Origin: Henricia sp. BOLD:AAB3569
Lineage: Eukaryota > Echinodermata > Asteroidea > Spinulosida > Echinasteridae
Assembly (NCBI GenBank): GCA_037783545.1
Contig: JBBELK010000305.1
Location: forward strand, 744,001 to 808,000
Direction: 5' to 3'
DNA: 64,000 nucleotides
Of this stretch, positions 9,251 to 18,924 are shown in pieces. Numbering within the stretch: the first letter of the stretch is position 1; each line of letters opens with the position of its first letter. The translations under genes and the position numbers were made by a program. The notes beneath the pieces are model-generated. The model was not told the origin of the DNA, did no database searches, and saw nothing but the letters and a program-made list of their open reading frames with translations.

Positions 9251-11110
9251 ATGGCAGTAGACTCGCCACACGCCGGAGACTTACCAGGAATCGGACAGGA
9301 GGTGTCCCTGGATGGAGGCCGGACGAACATGTCAAGCAGTAACACGTTCGTTACGGTGGATGAACTGTTCTCGTTTGTTGGGGAAAACCCGAGAGAAAAC
9401 TCCGGGCGGTGGGAGGATACTGGGAAAATGTTAGAGCCCGAGATTGTAGAGGGGAGGCCGGTACGTACAGTATGGCCTGACCCTGCCAATCCGAGTAGTT
9501 TTTGCAGGGGGTTGGATCAAACCAGCGACCCATGGACAGACCTAGGTTCGACCCCGGTGCATTTTGAGCTGGGAAAGTTCCGGCGGGTTCCGGAGGATCC
9601 ACCCCGCACCGTAAACGACCACGTGGCACCGCTCTGTTTGGAGCCCCGCACGCTACCAGACTACGGAGCGGAACTAGCTCCGGATCGACTCCGCGCCGCA
9701 CACGACCATGTCGGACGGCTCCCATCGGAGCCCCGCATGCCAAGTGACTACGGCGCGGAATCCCCGGATCGACTCCGCACCACACTCGACCAGGGAGAAC
9801 AGCTCCGCTTGGAGCCCCGCACGCTACCAGACTACGGCGCGGAACTTCCGGATCAATTCCGCACCGCACACGACCATGTGAGACGGCTCCCCTCGGAGCC
9901 CCGCATGCCACGTGACTACGGCGCGGAACCTCCGGATCGACTCTGCACCGCGCACGACCATGTCGGACGGCTCCCATCGGAGCCCCGCATGCCACGTGAC
10001 TACGGCGCGGAATCCCCGGATCGACTCCGCACCACACTCGACCAGGGAGAACAGCTCCGCTTGGAGCCCCGCACGCTACCAGACTACGGAGCGGAACCTC
10101 CGGATCGACTCCGCGCCGCACACGACCATGTCAGACGGCTCCCATCGGAGCCCCGCATGCCACGTGACGGATCCCCGGATCGACTCCGCACCACACTCGA
10201 CCAGGGAGAACAGCTCCGCTTGGAGCCCCGCACGCTACCAGACTACGGCGCGGAACCTCCGGATCAATTCCGCACCGCACACGACCATGTGAGACGGCTC
10301 CCCTCGGAGCCCTGCAGGCCACGTGACTACGGCGCGGAACCTCCGGATCGACTCCGCACCGCACACAACCATGTCGGACGGCTCCCCCCGGAGCCCCGCA
10401 TGTCAAGAAACTATATGGGGCGGAGCACCAGAATTTGCTCCGCACTGCACAACCCTATGGGGCGGAGCACCAGAATTTGCTCCGCACTGCACAACCCTAT
10501 GGGGCGGAGCACCAGAATTTGCTCCGCACTGCACAACCCTATGGGGCGGCCGGAGCACCAGAATTTGCTCCGCACTGCACAACCCTATGGGGCGGAGCAC
10601 CAGAATTTGCTCCGCACTGCACAACCCTATGGTGCGGAGCACGAGAATTTGCTCCGCACTGCACAAACCTATGGGGCGGAGCACCAGAATTTGCTCCGCA
10701 CTGCACAACCCTATGGGGCGGAGCACCAGAATTTGCTCCGCACTGCACAACCCTATGGTGCGGAGCACGAGAATTTGCTCTGCACTGCACAACCCTATGG
10801 GGCGGAGCACCAGAATTTGCTCCGCACTGCACAACCCTATGGTGCGGAGCACGAGAATTTGCTCCGCACTGCACAACCCCTTTTGGGCGGAGCAAGTGAA
10901 TCAGCTCCGCACTGCACAACCCTATGGTGCGGAGCACGTGAATTAGCTCCGCACTGCACAACTCTATGGAGGAGAGCTCCCCCCGGAGCTCTGCACTGCA
11001 CAACCCTACGATGCGGAGCAATTGAATCAGCTCCGCACTGCACAACTCTATGGGGCGGAGCACGAGAAATTGCTCCGCACTGCACAACCCTATGGTGCGG
11101 AGCGCGATAA
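9251..11110 (+). CDS. repeat-rich internal protein of the LTR element
   Basis: The frame is open from inside the LTR (ATG at 9041), but ATG 9251 lies beyond the LTR and primer site and is the likelier start, giving about 620 residues. The first 115 residues are unique and unrecognised (MAVDSPHAGD start, acidic, Ser-rich). Then come about nine 28-residue units of the form YGAExxxxLRTAHDHVxRLP, followed by about ten units of a 14-residue form YGAEHQNLLRTAQP. Within 10410-10550 the frame is shifted and then restored by two indels totalling six bases. A one-base insertion near 10880 moves the canonical unit to another frame that stays open to 11351, just before Gag. Function unknown; it may be an N-terminal Gag extension. 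No known domain is visible. Confidence 0.6.
   Translation: MAVDSPHAGDLPGIGQEVSLDGGRTNMSSSNTFVTVDELFSFVGENPRENSGRWEDTGKMLEPEIVEGRPVRTVWPDPANPSSFCRGLDQTSDPWTDLGSTPVHFELGKFRRVPEDPPRTVNDHVAPLCLEPRTLPDYGAELAPDRLRAAHDHVGRLPSEPRMPSDYGAESPDRLRTTLDQGEQLRLEPRTLPDYGAELPDQFRTAHDHVRRLPSEPRMPRDYGAEPPDRLCTAHDHVGRLPSEPRMPRDYGAESPDRLRTTLDQGEQLRLEPRTLPDYGAEPPDRLRAAHDHVRRLPSEPRMPRDGSPDRLRTTLDQGEQLRLEPRTLPDYGAEPPDQFRTAHDHVRRLPSEPCRPRDYGAEPPDRLRTAHNHVGRLPPEPRMSRNYMGRSTRICSALHNPMGRSTRICSALHNPMGRSTRICSALHNPMGRPEHQNLLRTAQPYGAEHQNLLRTAQPYGAEHENLLRTAQTYGAEHQNLLRTAQPYGAEHQNLLRTAQPYGAEHENLLCTAQPYGAEHQNLLRTAQPYGAEHENLLRTAQPLLGGASESAPHCTTLWCGARELAPHCTTLWRRAPPGALHCTTLRCGAIESAPHCTTLWGGAREIAPHCTTLWCGAR
9600..10405 (+). repeat. 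coding tandem array A, 84-bp units
   Basis: About nine units of 84 bp (28 codons) alternate between two types: one with TAHDHVGRLPSEPRMP and one with TTLDQGEQLRLEPRTLP, both ending DYGAE. Most units keep GCGGA followed 15-20 bp later by TCCGC, so each can form a short hairpin. The alternation indicates that two-unit blocks were duplicated. Confidence 0.85.
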
Positions 11111-11345
11111 TTTGCTCCGCACTGCACAACTCTATGGGGCGGAGCACGAAGAATTGCTCCGCACTGCACAACCCTATGGTGCGGAGCACGTGAATCGGCT
11201 CCGCACTGCACAACTCTATGGAGGAGAGCTCCCCTCGGAGCTCCGCACTGCACAACCCTACGATGCAGAGCAAGTGAATCAGCTCGATCCGCACTGCACA
11301 ACCCTATGGAGGAGAGCCCCGCTCGGCGCTCCGCACTGCACAAAC
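10410..11345 (+). repeat. coding tandem array B, about 22 units of 42 bp with hairpins
   Basis: Units of 42 bp (14 codons) repeat about 22 times. Each holds GCGGAGCA, an 8-9-bp loop and TGCTCCGC, then ACTGCACAACCCTATG. Loops vary (CCAGAATT, CGAGAATT, AGTGAATCA, CGTGAATTA) while the stems are kept; in some units the whole stem is replaced by another palindrome (GAGAGCTCC...GGAGCTC). The period is a multiple of three, so several frames on both strands stay open. The shared YGAExxxxLRTA core shows it arose from array A by shortening. Confidence 0.92.
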
Positions 11346-11361
11346 CAATAGGAAGCTAGGA

Positions 11362-12164
11362 ATGCCCTCTGGGGGTCGGAGACCAATAATGCTCCCAGAT
11401 AAGTTTGATGGAGTTTCTTCGTGGGCCGATTACCTGATCCATTTTGAAAGCGTCGCAACAGTCAACCAGTGGGACGAGGCTGAGAAGGCAATGTTCCTTG
11501 CCCCCCACCTGAAGGGCTCGGCGCTGGAGGCCTTGGCTGACATGGCACCAGAGGCGCGAAAGGAGTACCCCCACCTTCTGGAGTACTTCGAACAACGATT
11601 CGGGATCACGGCCCAAATCCCATTACATCGGGCCCAGCTGTCGATGCGCACCAGAGGTCGGGACGAATCTATCAGCAGCCTGGGACAGTCTATACGGCGG
11701 TTGGTTTCCAAGAGCTACCCGAACTTTCCCACACAAGCGCAGGAGGACCTGGCTGTGGAGGCTTTCAGGAATGCATTAGGCGACGAACAGCTGCAACGCC
11801 ACGTCTTTTCGAGAAAGGCGACGACCCTGACCGAAGCCATCACCCTGGCCACGGAGATGGAGGTTTTCCCAGACTCCCAGGTGCAGAATAAGAAAATGAA
11901 ACAAGGAACCAGGGACGTTAGGTCGGTGGTACAGCCAACACAACCTAAACGAGAGTCGAACAACGATAATACGATAAGTGTTTTGGGTGCCACGAAATCG
12001 GTCATTTTCAGCGCGACTGTTCGCACAGGAAGCCTAAATCGACACAGCAGACAACCGGTGGAGGACCCCCAGGACAGGACCAGACGACCCAGGGCTGTAT
12101 CCACTGCCGGCACTGCGGGAAGCCGTTCAACAAGTCAAGCAACCTGCGGAGGCACCACCGCTGA
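11362..12164 (+). pseudogene. Gag of the LTR element, frameshifted before the zinc fingers
   Basis: Gag packages retroelement RNA into particles. The frame from ATG 11362 encodes a retrotransposon Gag domain: DKFDGVSSWADYLIHFE near the start, MFLAPHLKGSALEALAD, YFEQRFG, and RRLVSKSYPN further on. Near 11970 the frame must step back by one to read the nucleocapsid part: a perfect CCHC knuckle (C-x2-C-x4-H-x4-C) at 11979-12020, then a C2H2-type finger (CRHCGKPF...SNLRRHH) at 12105-12158 and a stop at 12162. The reading frame used by the knuckle has a stop at 11967, so the shift falls between 11967 and 11973. A single-base indel is the simplest cause; programmed frameshifting is less likely. Coding ends exactly at the deletion junction with the 3' LTR. 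Confidence 0.82.
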
Positions 12165-12389
12165 GGGCGCTAACACGGTTCAACGGAGCCGGTTGGCGCG
12201 AGCCCCTGCTAGAAGGTTGGGACACCCGTCTCGGCGGGAGACGTTTCCTGAGCGCCATCTTTGTTCTGGACGTTGTTGAATGAAGAGTGTTGGAATAAAC
12301 GTGGAGAGTTTTGTGTCTGAATGTGTGTTCCTGTGTGTTCTTTCTTGTGTCGAGTATCAAATAACAAGTGAGAGTAAATTATTGTTACA
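12161..12389 (+). repeat. 3' LTR lacking its first 68 bp
   Basis: It begins CTGAGGGCGCTAACAC, equal to position 69 of the 5' LTR, and runs to TTATTGTTACA at 12389, followed by the ATAT duplication. AATAAA is at 12294-12299. Three substitutions separate it from the 5' LTR. Confidence 0.9.
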
Positions 12390-12687
12390 ATATGGTATAA
12401 GAACTTATAGGAATCTCAAACTGCCAGTTTTCAAGCTAAAATAAAAACTTTTTTTTTTCGAACTGTTCATATGAAACAATTGGACAATTTTGTGAATTAA
12501 CTGTAAATTCCCATCCTTGAAAATTTGATCAGTTTACTGTTCACCTCAATTCCAATTTGAATTCTTGTTTTTGCGTTTCTTAAAGAAACGGTCAAAAGAA
12601 TTTTCAGAGTTGAAAACCCCTATACATATAGGCCTAGTACCTTCTGCATAATGTATTCATTTTACATCAAACTAAACAGCGATGGGT

Positions 12688-14090
12688 AGGGGAGAGTGGG
12701 GTTAGTTGGAACATTTTTTACAAAATCGTCTATAAAACACTAACAGAATTTATTGAAGAAAAAACAACTACCGGTATACCACTTTAAGCATACATATTTG
12801 GGCTACAAATCGAGCCTATAAAATGTTCGGCCTCGTTGATGGTTTCTCGTATTTCCACCTTGAACATGACCATGCCAGCTGTTCCGACTTACCCCACCTA
12901 TGAGGTAAGTTGAAACATGGTATGGGGTAAGTTGAAACACGGTATGTTGTAGTTTAAAAACTGTACTATAACTTCTGCAATCACCTTAATTACCAAGGCA
13001 GACACTTAAGCTGTAAATTGGGGCGCAAATTAACCCTTTGGGGTACAGGGAGTCATTACCAACTGCACAAAACAAGAACACCAACACAATTTTATGCATC
13101 AAGTGGTTAAGATCGCTTTTTGCTCACTTATAATGCAGATAAACTTGTATAATTGCATTGCCACCCCTCTGGACCGTAAAAAAACTGGCCACTATTAACA
13201 GGTGGCCTTTTTATTGAGGTTACTTAAGCATGATACAAATGGCATTTGGGACCAAAGATGTGTGGCCACTTTAAACAGGTTTTACTGTACAACTGTTTTT
13301 AACTTTCTGACCTTAAATTGCTAAAATTAAACATTCTAATTTATTTAGATTATAAACTTTACATTTTATAGTTTTAATCTTCTTGAACTTTATCTTACAT
13401 CCATTCCTCAGCCATACACTTCACATATGCAAAATATGCATGGCCTATACATTCAAACTAGATACATATAAGCCAAATAAATGTGTAATTAAATATAAGC
13501 CAAATAAATGTGTGATTAGAAGTAAAATATCTTACAATTTTTCGCCTTTAAATTTTCCCCTTTTAAAATAGTGAACGGCAAAGTGTTATCCTCATGCACA
13601 AAATGTGAGAAAATAAACCAAAAGGCACTACCTTCACCTATGGGTTAGTTGAAACATGTTCCAACAAACCTCCTCATTTTGTTCCAACTAAACTCACTGG
13701 CCTGTTTGACATTTGCAAGCTAACTACGCAAAACAGGCGGACTACAACTTGACATTTCGTTATTACCTTATTTTGAAGCTTTGTACTATACCTTAAAATA
13801 CTAAAAAACTAGTCGAGCGAATCTATGAACATCATTAGCATAATGCAACATTTCTGAATGGTGAAAAATTACTCGGAAGATCAAAAAACAAACATTCCTT
13901 TCTCATTTTAATAGGTTTGTAGCACATATGTGCTGTGGACAATATGGTGGATACTGTAGCTGTTGCTAATAGCAACATATCATATTGCTATGATATTGCT
14001 AATAGCAAAATTTCATAAAAAAACTACAGCCATGAAAGAAAATATCAATGTTTCAACAAACCTGCTGTTCCAACTAACCCCACTCTCTTC
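12688..14090. mobile_element. 1.4-kb TIR element with GTTAGTTGGAACA ends
   Basis: The left end GAGAGTGGGGTTAGTTGGA and the right end TTCCAACTAACCCCACTCTC are exact inverses over about 20 bp. Variants GGTAAGTTGAAACA, GGGTTAGTTGAAACATG and TGTTCCAACTAAACTC recur inside in both directions. Ends of this form are common in invertebrate genomes. There is no coding region; a 117-bp element is nested at 13176-13292. Confidence 0.78.
13176..13292. mobile_element. nested mini-MITE with Tigger-like ends
   Basis: CGTAAAAAAACTGGCCACTA on the left and GTGGCCACTTTAAACAGGTT followed by TTACTGTA on the right are inverted. The tip is the CAGTAAAACCTG type seen in pogo/Tigger MITEs. Confidence 0.6.
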
Positions 14091-15286
14091 TATAAATACC
14101 ATACACCTTAACCACTAATTCTTTATAATATGACATGATGACACCCCAGAAAGTGTAAAAATAGTGAGAAAACATAAGTTTAGCACTGAGAAAGTTTCAA
14201 GTTTTTCTTTGAAAACACTTAAAATGTTTGTCATACTCCATAGACTTAGTGCATTGCGTCTCAACTAGTGAGGGTCAACTATTTTTCCCAGCGATGTCTT
14301 CATTGAAAAAATTACCTGTCGTAGTCATAATCGTAATGCAGCAAATAAAGAACATAAAGTTGGCATTTCAGCGCCGGGCCCCCATTATACCTTACTTTGC
14401 TGTTATTTCACAAAATGTTCAAATAATGAACAAGAAAATACATTGCTGCAACGATAGAATACATTTCTGGATGAAATACGAATAAAAAATTTCAATTTAT
14501 TATGTTTGAAGCTCTTCTTAGAGTATATTTCTGTGTTATCTGATTGTCGGCGGTGTGGGTTCCGGTTGAAAGTGATCACGTACGTGCAGCTAGCTTTCTT
14601 TATAAATCAGGGCCTATAAAGTATGTATTTTTTTATCTTCAAACCCACTCTTTTACACGATTTATTTGTCATAATGAACAAGATAACGGCTTTGGTGGGA
14701 TAAAATTGACCCGAGAAACTGAATGGAAACTTGACGCACTAATAACGCGCACACTCTGCAGTCGCGCAGGCTGCAATACCGTACGCGCGGGATTTAGTGC
14801 AGAGAATCGCGCGCTTAAGCCGCATCGGCCGTGTAGGGGACGCAGTGCATTTGGAATACCAGGGCGCATCACGCAGAGTGCAACATAAAATCGGAAGACG
14901 GGACATAGGATAATGTCACACTGTTGTTGCCATGGATCCACCAATCAGAACCACCGATTTAAGTTTGCTTGAAGATAAACAAGAATGGTCAAACTGCCAT
15001 TTCGGTTATAGGTCTTTTCAACCAGCAGCGATGTCGGGGACGAGGTTTTCTTAATCAAATGATCTAACAATAAAACTATTTTAACCATCCCAGTACCGGA
15101 GAATTGTGCTCCGAATCCAATCACATTGCACCAGAATAACGTTACACCAATTCAAAACAAATGGGCGCTTTTGTCAACGGCTGTTGTCTGTACTGCATTT
15201 TTAAGGTAAAACTTTGGCACAATTGCAGAATACCCCGCAACTCTTAAATACACCACCTCGTAGCCGGCTACGCAGTCATGGTTGAA
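14091..15286. other. no recognised feature
   Basis: Unassigned sequence. The frames at 14228-14485 and 14544-14888 have no recognisable domain and no repeat structure. Confidence 0.4.
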
Positions 15287-15442
15287 CCCTTACGAAAATG
15301 GCAACCATTTTCGCACGCGTATTGCAAGCATGTTGTTTGCGCGCAGCACGCATGCCGCATGCATGCTGTGCGCGTTCACCGCAAGCGCGCGCTACGCGTT
15401 ATTTTGGAAAATTACGCGCGCGCGAACTGCTTGCAGGGAGCT

Positions 15443-15594
15443 CGCAGAAAGCGCGCAGAGAGTGCGCAGAAAGCGCGCAGAGAGCGTGCAGAGAAAGCGC
15501 GCAGGGAGCGCGCAGAAAGCGCGCAGGGAGCGCGCAGAAAGCGCGCAGGGAGCGCGCAGAAAGCGCGCAGGGAGCGCGCAGGGAGCCAGGTTTG
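15443..15594 (+). repeat. 11-bp purine-rich array
   Basis: Alternating half-units AGCGCGCAGAA and AGCGCGCAGGG give an 11-bp period within a 22-bp super-unit, with GCGCGC in each. Neither period is a multiple of three, which explains why all frames remain open. Confidence 0.85.
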
Positions 15595-15608
15595 CGCGCA
15601 TGTTGTAC

Positions 15609-15711
15609 GCGCACTTGCACGCACTTGCACGCACCTGCAAACACTTGCAAACACTTGCGCGCACCTGCACGCACCTGCAAACACTTGCAAACACTTGCGC
15701 GCACTTGCAAA
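15609..15711 (+). repeat. 10-bp GCACYTGCAM array
   Basis: Ten consecutive 10-bp units such as GCACTTGCAC, GCACCTGCAA and ACACTTGCAA. The period is close to one turn of the double helix. Confidence 0.85.
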
Positions 15712-16029
15712 CATTTTGTTTATAAATTTTGCTGCGATAAATGTTTGCCTGCACGCACCTGCACGTATGCGCACGCAACAAAATGTCTTTGCGCGCATTA
15801 AAATGCGTGCAGCATGCATGCGGCATGCATTTGCAAGCGCGCTGCAAACATTATTTGGTGGTCGCATTTTCATAAGGGAATGCTCTCGCTATACACTGTA
15901 TACCTCTTTTTTTTTTCCACGCACACAGTCACGATTTGTGTTAATTGGACTTTTTCTTTCAACATCGTAGCCTCGCATGTTGGAACATTCGTGCCTTCAG
16001 GGACATTTTTTTATAAAGGGAAATAAAGT

Positions 16030-16180
16030 CTGAAAATCATACAGATGATATCGGGCGCTTTTTTAGGTTCTCGTGCCTTTGGATTTTTCCTTTCAACACC
16101 GTAATCATGCAGAAAACCATACGGATGATATCGGGCGCTTTCTTAAGTTCTCGTGCCTTTGGACTAACAAGTTGGTGAAG
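16030..16180 (+). repeat. tandem duplication, about 80-bp period
   Basis: The block with GATGATATCGGGCGCTTT and TTCTCGTGCCTTTGGA near 16043-16082 recurs at 16125-16164 with a few substitutions. No function is evident. Confidence 0.7.
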
Positions 16181-16331
16181 AAATTATTTGGTAAGGATTT
16201 AGTTCCCAAGTTTCAGCAACATTCCCTGACTATACCGTAGGTTACGTCATCAGCCCACAGATTTTTAATGGAGTTCTGTGCCTCAGCCCTAACTTTATCA
16301 TGTGGTTATCTAATAAAGTAATATAAGTATT

Positions 16332-16829
16332 AGGCCGGAAGAATGAAAAATCCGGTTACCGTCCACCGCCCGCATGCTGTCGTGGCTCCCCCGCCCAAAA
16401 AAGTAATTATTATTTAAAAGAAAAATCATTATTTGGAAAAATACTACCTCACAAAGCATGAGTGTACTAGCCTAAAATATTAGCAATTGTCAGATGTGTT
16501 TTGACAAGTTGGGGGAGGGGCTTCGAAAGTTTAAATGCCACTTTTGACGTCATATCATGCCCAGTGCGTCAAAATGGAGTCAACGACATCTAACCGAACA
16601 TTCCCGAAGGATAGTCTCCACTGTTTTTTTATCATCATGTGATTTGATTGGCTTACAGGAGTCGGGACTATAAAGTAATTCATTTCTTGGACTTGCATCT
16701 ATCTAGGAATAATAGGTCGAGTCTAAAGTTGACTGTGCATCATCAGCCTGTATAATGAATAATGAAAAAAGCCTCATCATTTTTCAAAATCCCTCGGACG
16801 GTAAACCGGATTTTTCATTCTCGTGGCCT
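16332..16829. mobile_element. F-type TIR element, copy F1
   Basis: Ends are AGGCCGGAAGAATGAAAAAT on the left and the inverse of AGGCCACGAGAATGAAAAAT on the right, with TCCGGTTACCGTCC just inside. Subterminal CGCCCGCATG on the left and AATAATGAAAAAAGCCTCATC on the right are shared with F2 at 26433-27671, although the TIRs differ. Non-coding. Confidence 0.75.
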
Positions 16830-17588
16830 TTAATATGAGGGAACTTGTCAACATGAACACGAAATCTCAAAACATTGAAATCAAAATGTGTCATTTTCTC
16901 CCCGTGAAACACTATTCCCCCTGGGACTTACCCAAACCTTGTCAGGCATAACCACTACGCAGGTCGTTGATGAAGCCTACAATTGCAGCGAAAAAAGGAG
17001 GCATGTTCGCCGCGAAATGTTTGAAGTCAGATTGACGTGGGATATGATTCGCGTGCAGTGCAGTACGAACCTAGTACATGTACCTGGCTCTACCCCCGGT
17101 AAACGAACAGCCTTCCGTGGTTAGACCAAAGAGACAGTATGTATAAATGCCTCTAAAATACAAAGACTATGTTCTTTATACTTGAGAACATAGTGACATT
17201 CGGACAGTTGCGTTGAGAACTTTGTAAAGTTTACACATTTCTTGTTGAAAGTTTATATTAAACTAGCTACTTTGATGTTTCGCTGAGAAAATAAGTTTGT
17301 GCACTTCGTTGAGGGCGCTCGCCCTTTCAGATCTTTGTTTGCGAACTTTCTTGAGCGCGCGACTCTTTGCCATATACCCAGCATGATATGTGGCAAAGGG
17401 ACTCTCCCCTAACGCCCCTATACCTTAACACACTCTTCCCACCAACCACCCCCCCCCCCTTCCCCCCACACCCCTGCCCCCACCCCGCGTCCCCGCCTCC
17501 AAAAAAAAAACTTGAAAATTCCTTGGATGTTTGAGACACATGAGGGAACAATGGGGGTATACCCTCTGCCACATATCGTGCTTCATAA
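16830..17588. other. no gene; C-rich tract
   Basis: Unassigned apart from a strand-biased C-rich tract at 17446-17496 followed by an A run near 17503. This could form a triplex or G-quadruplex on the other strand. Confidence 0.45.
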
Positions 17589-17650
17589 TTATGTGCGACT
17601 CACTTAGTAATTTAGTGATGCAGCATCCTTGACAATAATTGTTTGATACT
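17589..17650 (-). repeat. R1 family fragment
   Basis: TAATTTAGTGATGCAGCATCC and TTGACAATAATTGTTTGAT match the end of R1 copy 2 at 57792-57828. Confidence 0.7.
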
Positions 17651-17663
17651 CCTTGCTCAGAAT

Positions 17664-17820
17664 TAGAAATGAGCAAGCAGGATTTCGGAAAGGAAGAGCT
17701 AGGCTGTGTTGACCACATTTTCACCCTTCGCAACATCATCTAGCAGTGCACCAAGTGGCAGCGCCAGCTCTACATCAACTTTGTGGACTGTGAAAAGGCG
17801 TTTGATAGCATCCACAGAGC
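17664..17820 (+). pseudogene. LINE reverse-transcriptase fragment
   Basis: A piece of a non-LTR reverse transcriptase: RNEQAGFRKGR, then after a one-base shift CVDHIFTLRNII, a stop, and QLYINFVDCEKAFDSIHR. This is the region around RT motif A (F-x-D-x-x-KAFDS). The frameshift and stop show decay. The 3' end of a similar element lies at 18925-19310, so both may come from one broken copy. Confidence 0.85.
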
Positions 17821-18149
17821 AGCGGCGGCACCAGACCTGTTAATCTGGGGGAGGGGAGCAAGAGGGGGGAAAACTTAAATTTAGGGGGCGCAAACAAAAA
17901 TCTATAATGTAATTTTGTACTGCAGAAAAGCATTGACTTATCACTTTGACGGAGATGGAAAGTGTTTTTGGCTTTTTTTTATGGTGTCAGCTAATTATGA
18001 TGGATGAAATTGAGTTTATTATTTACAGCGCAAACAACATTGTAACAAATTGGGTGCAATGGTTTGGAATTAAACTCAATTTCCGCCATCGGGGAAAAAA
18101 CTGGGGGGGGGGGAGAACTGGGGGAAAAAGATAACCCCCTCCCCCCCCC

Positions 18150-18864
18150 CCCCCCCCCCGAATGTTTATCATGTCTATTTTGTCCTTGTAATTCAAAATA
18201 CAAACGTGAAAAACACTTCATGTAATATGACAGCAATCTACTATTACCTGTTTTGTGGAAAAAACGATGAAATTGTGGCTCACAGTGACTCTCTTTTGAA
18301 GTAAATACTGGTGCATTGCGACAGGTGGTTTTGTCACGGAACGAATGGCATTCACAGCGGTCTGTGTACGGTCCACTGCGGCGTAGTTTCCACGTGTTTG
18401 GACATCGGCCGTACAAGTTATAGAATGAGCGACTCATTTTTCTCTCTCTTGGTAATAGAAAAGAAAATCTTTCTGCTCTTTTTTTTCATTGTGTCTGGTA
18501 AAACATGCAACACGCAGCTACTGGGCATATCTCTGGCTTTTTGGAACAACAAAATTCTTCAAAAAACACCATCTGAAAGAGACGGTTTTCTAAGTTTTTT
18601 GCGTGTAAACGTATTGAGCTAACTATCGTGTTGACTTCTCTTTCTCAGGATTGCGTCACGGGGTCACGCACATATCATGAATACCTAATAAGCGTTTCAT
18701 AAATCGCGAAAATCTCATTTTCGAAAAGCGACTTTTGCTTGCAATTTATCCACTTAAAACCGACAATTTAAAAAAAAAAAATCCACGTCGGCAAGAGGGA
18801 TGTTTGGACTATCGAAAAAAGCCTAAATGCTGGATTTTCGTCAAGGGGGATTCTTCCTCTTTAA
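18150..18864 (+). repeat. R2 repeat family, copy A (partial)
   Basis: It matches 49540-50700 in the same orientation (TTTGTCCTTGTAATTCAAA, GAAATTGTGGCTCACA, GACTTCTCTTTCTCAGGATT, TTTGGACTATCGAAAAAAGC) but lacks a middle part. Its end GGGGGATTC...TCTTTAA is the R2 terminus. It begins after a homopolymer G/C stretch at 18103-18159. Confidence 0.8.
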
Positions 18865-18924
18865 GGTTCTAAATCCCTCACCTGTACAGGTAAATGGAGT
18901 AAACCTGACCATGACAGAAGAATT

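Larger units (their letters stand above)
8854..12389 (+). mobile_element. pol-less, gag-bearing LTR retrotransposon
   Basis: A 297-bp 5' LTR (8854-9150) and a 229-bp truncated 3' LTR (12161-12389) bound the element, with a 4-bp target duplication ATAT at 8850-8853 and 12390-12393. LTRs begin TGTAAC and end GTTACA. A possible primer-binding site TGGCAGCGGTGGGA follows the 5' LTR after four bases. Internal coding is a repeat-rich protein (from 9251) and a Gag (from 11362); no protease, reverse transcriptase, RNase H or integrase is present. Aligned LTR parts differ at only three sites in 229, so the insertion is young. The missing first 68 bp of the 3' LTR point to a deletion after insertion. 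Confidence 0.88.
15289..15882. mobile_element. TIR element enclosing 11-bp and 10-bp arrays
   Basis: The left end CCCTTACGAAAATGGCAACCA is answered by TGGTCGCATTTTCATAAGGG on the right. Subterminal CGCATGCCGCATGCATGCTG and CAGCATGCATGCGGCATG are also inverted. The centre is the pair of short-period arrays listed next. Long open frames across it arise from the repeats. Confidence 0.75.

Noticed and set aside
10403..11343. Long open frames on the minus strand and in other plus frames across the arrays
   Set aside because: A 42-bp period keeps several frames open on both strands; the codon content only mirrors the repeat. The plus frame with YGAE units fits the element's orientation.
10410..11345. 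CRISPR-like array
   Set aside because: Repeats are 42 bp with only 8-9-bp variable loops, no spacers of unique sequence, and the array is coding inside an LTR element of an animal genome.
15278..15970. Three long plus-strand and three minus-strand frames (100-230 codons)
   Set aside because: They result from 10- and 11-bp arrays without stop codons; products are Ala/Arg/Cys repeats and no start context or domain supports them.
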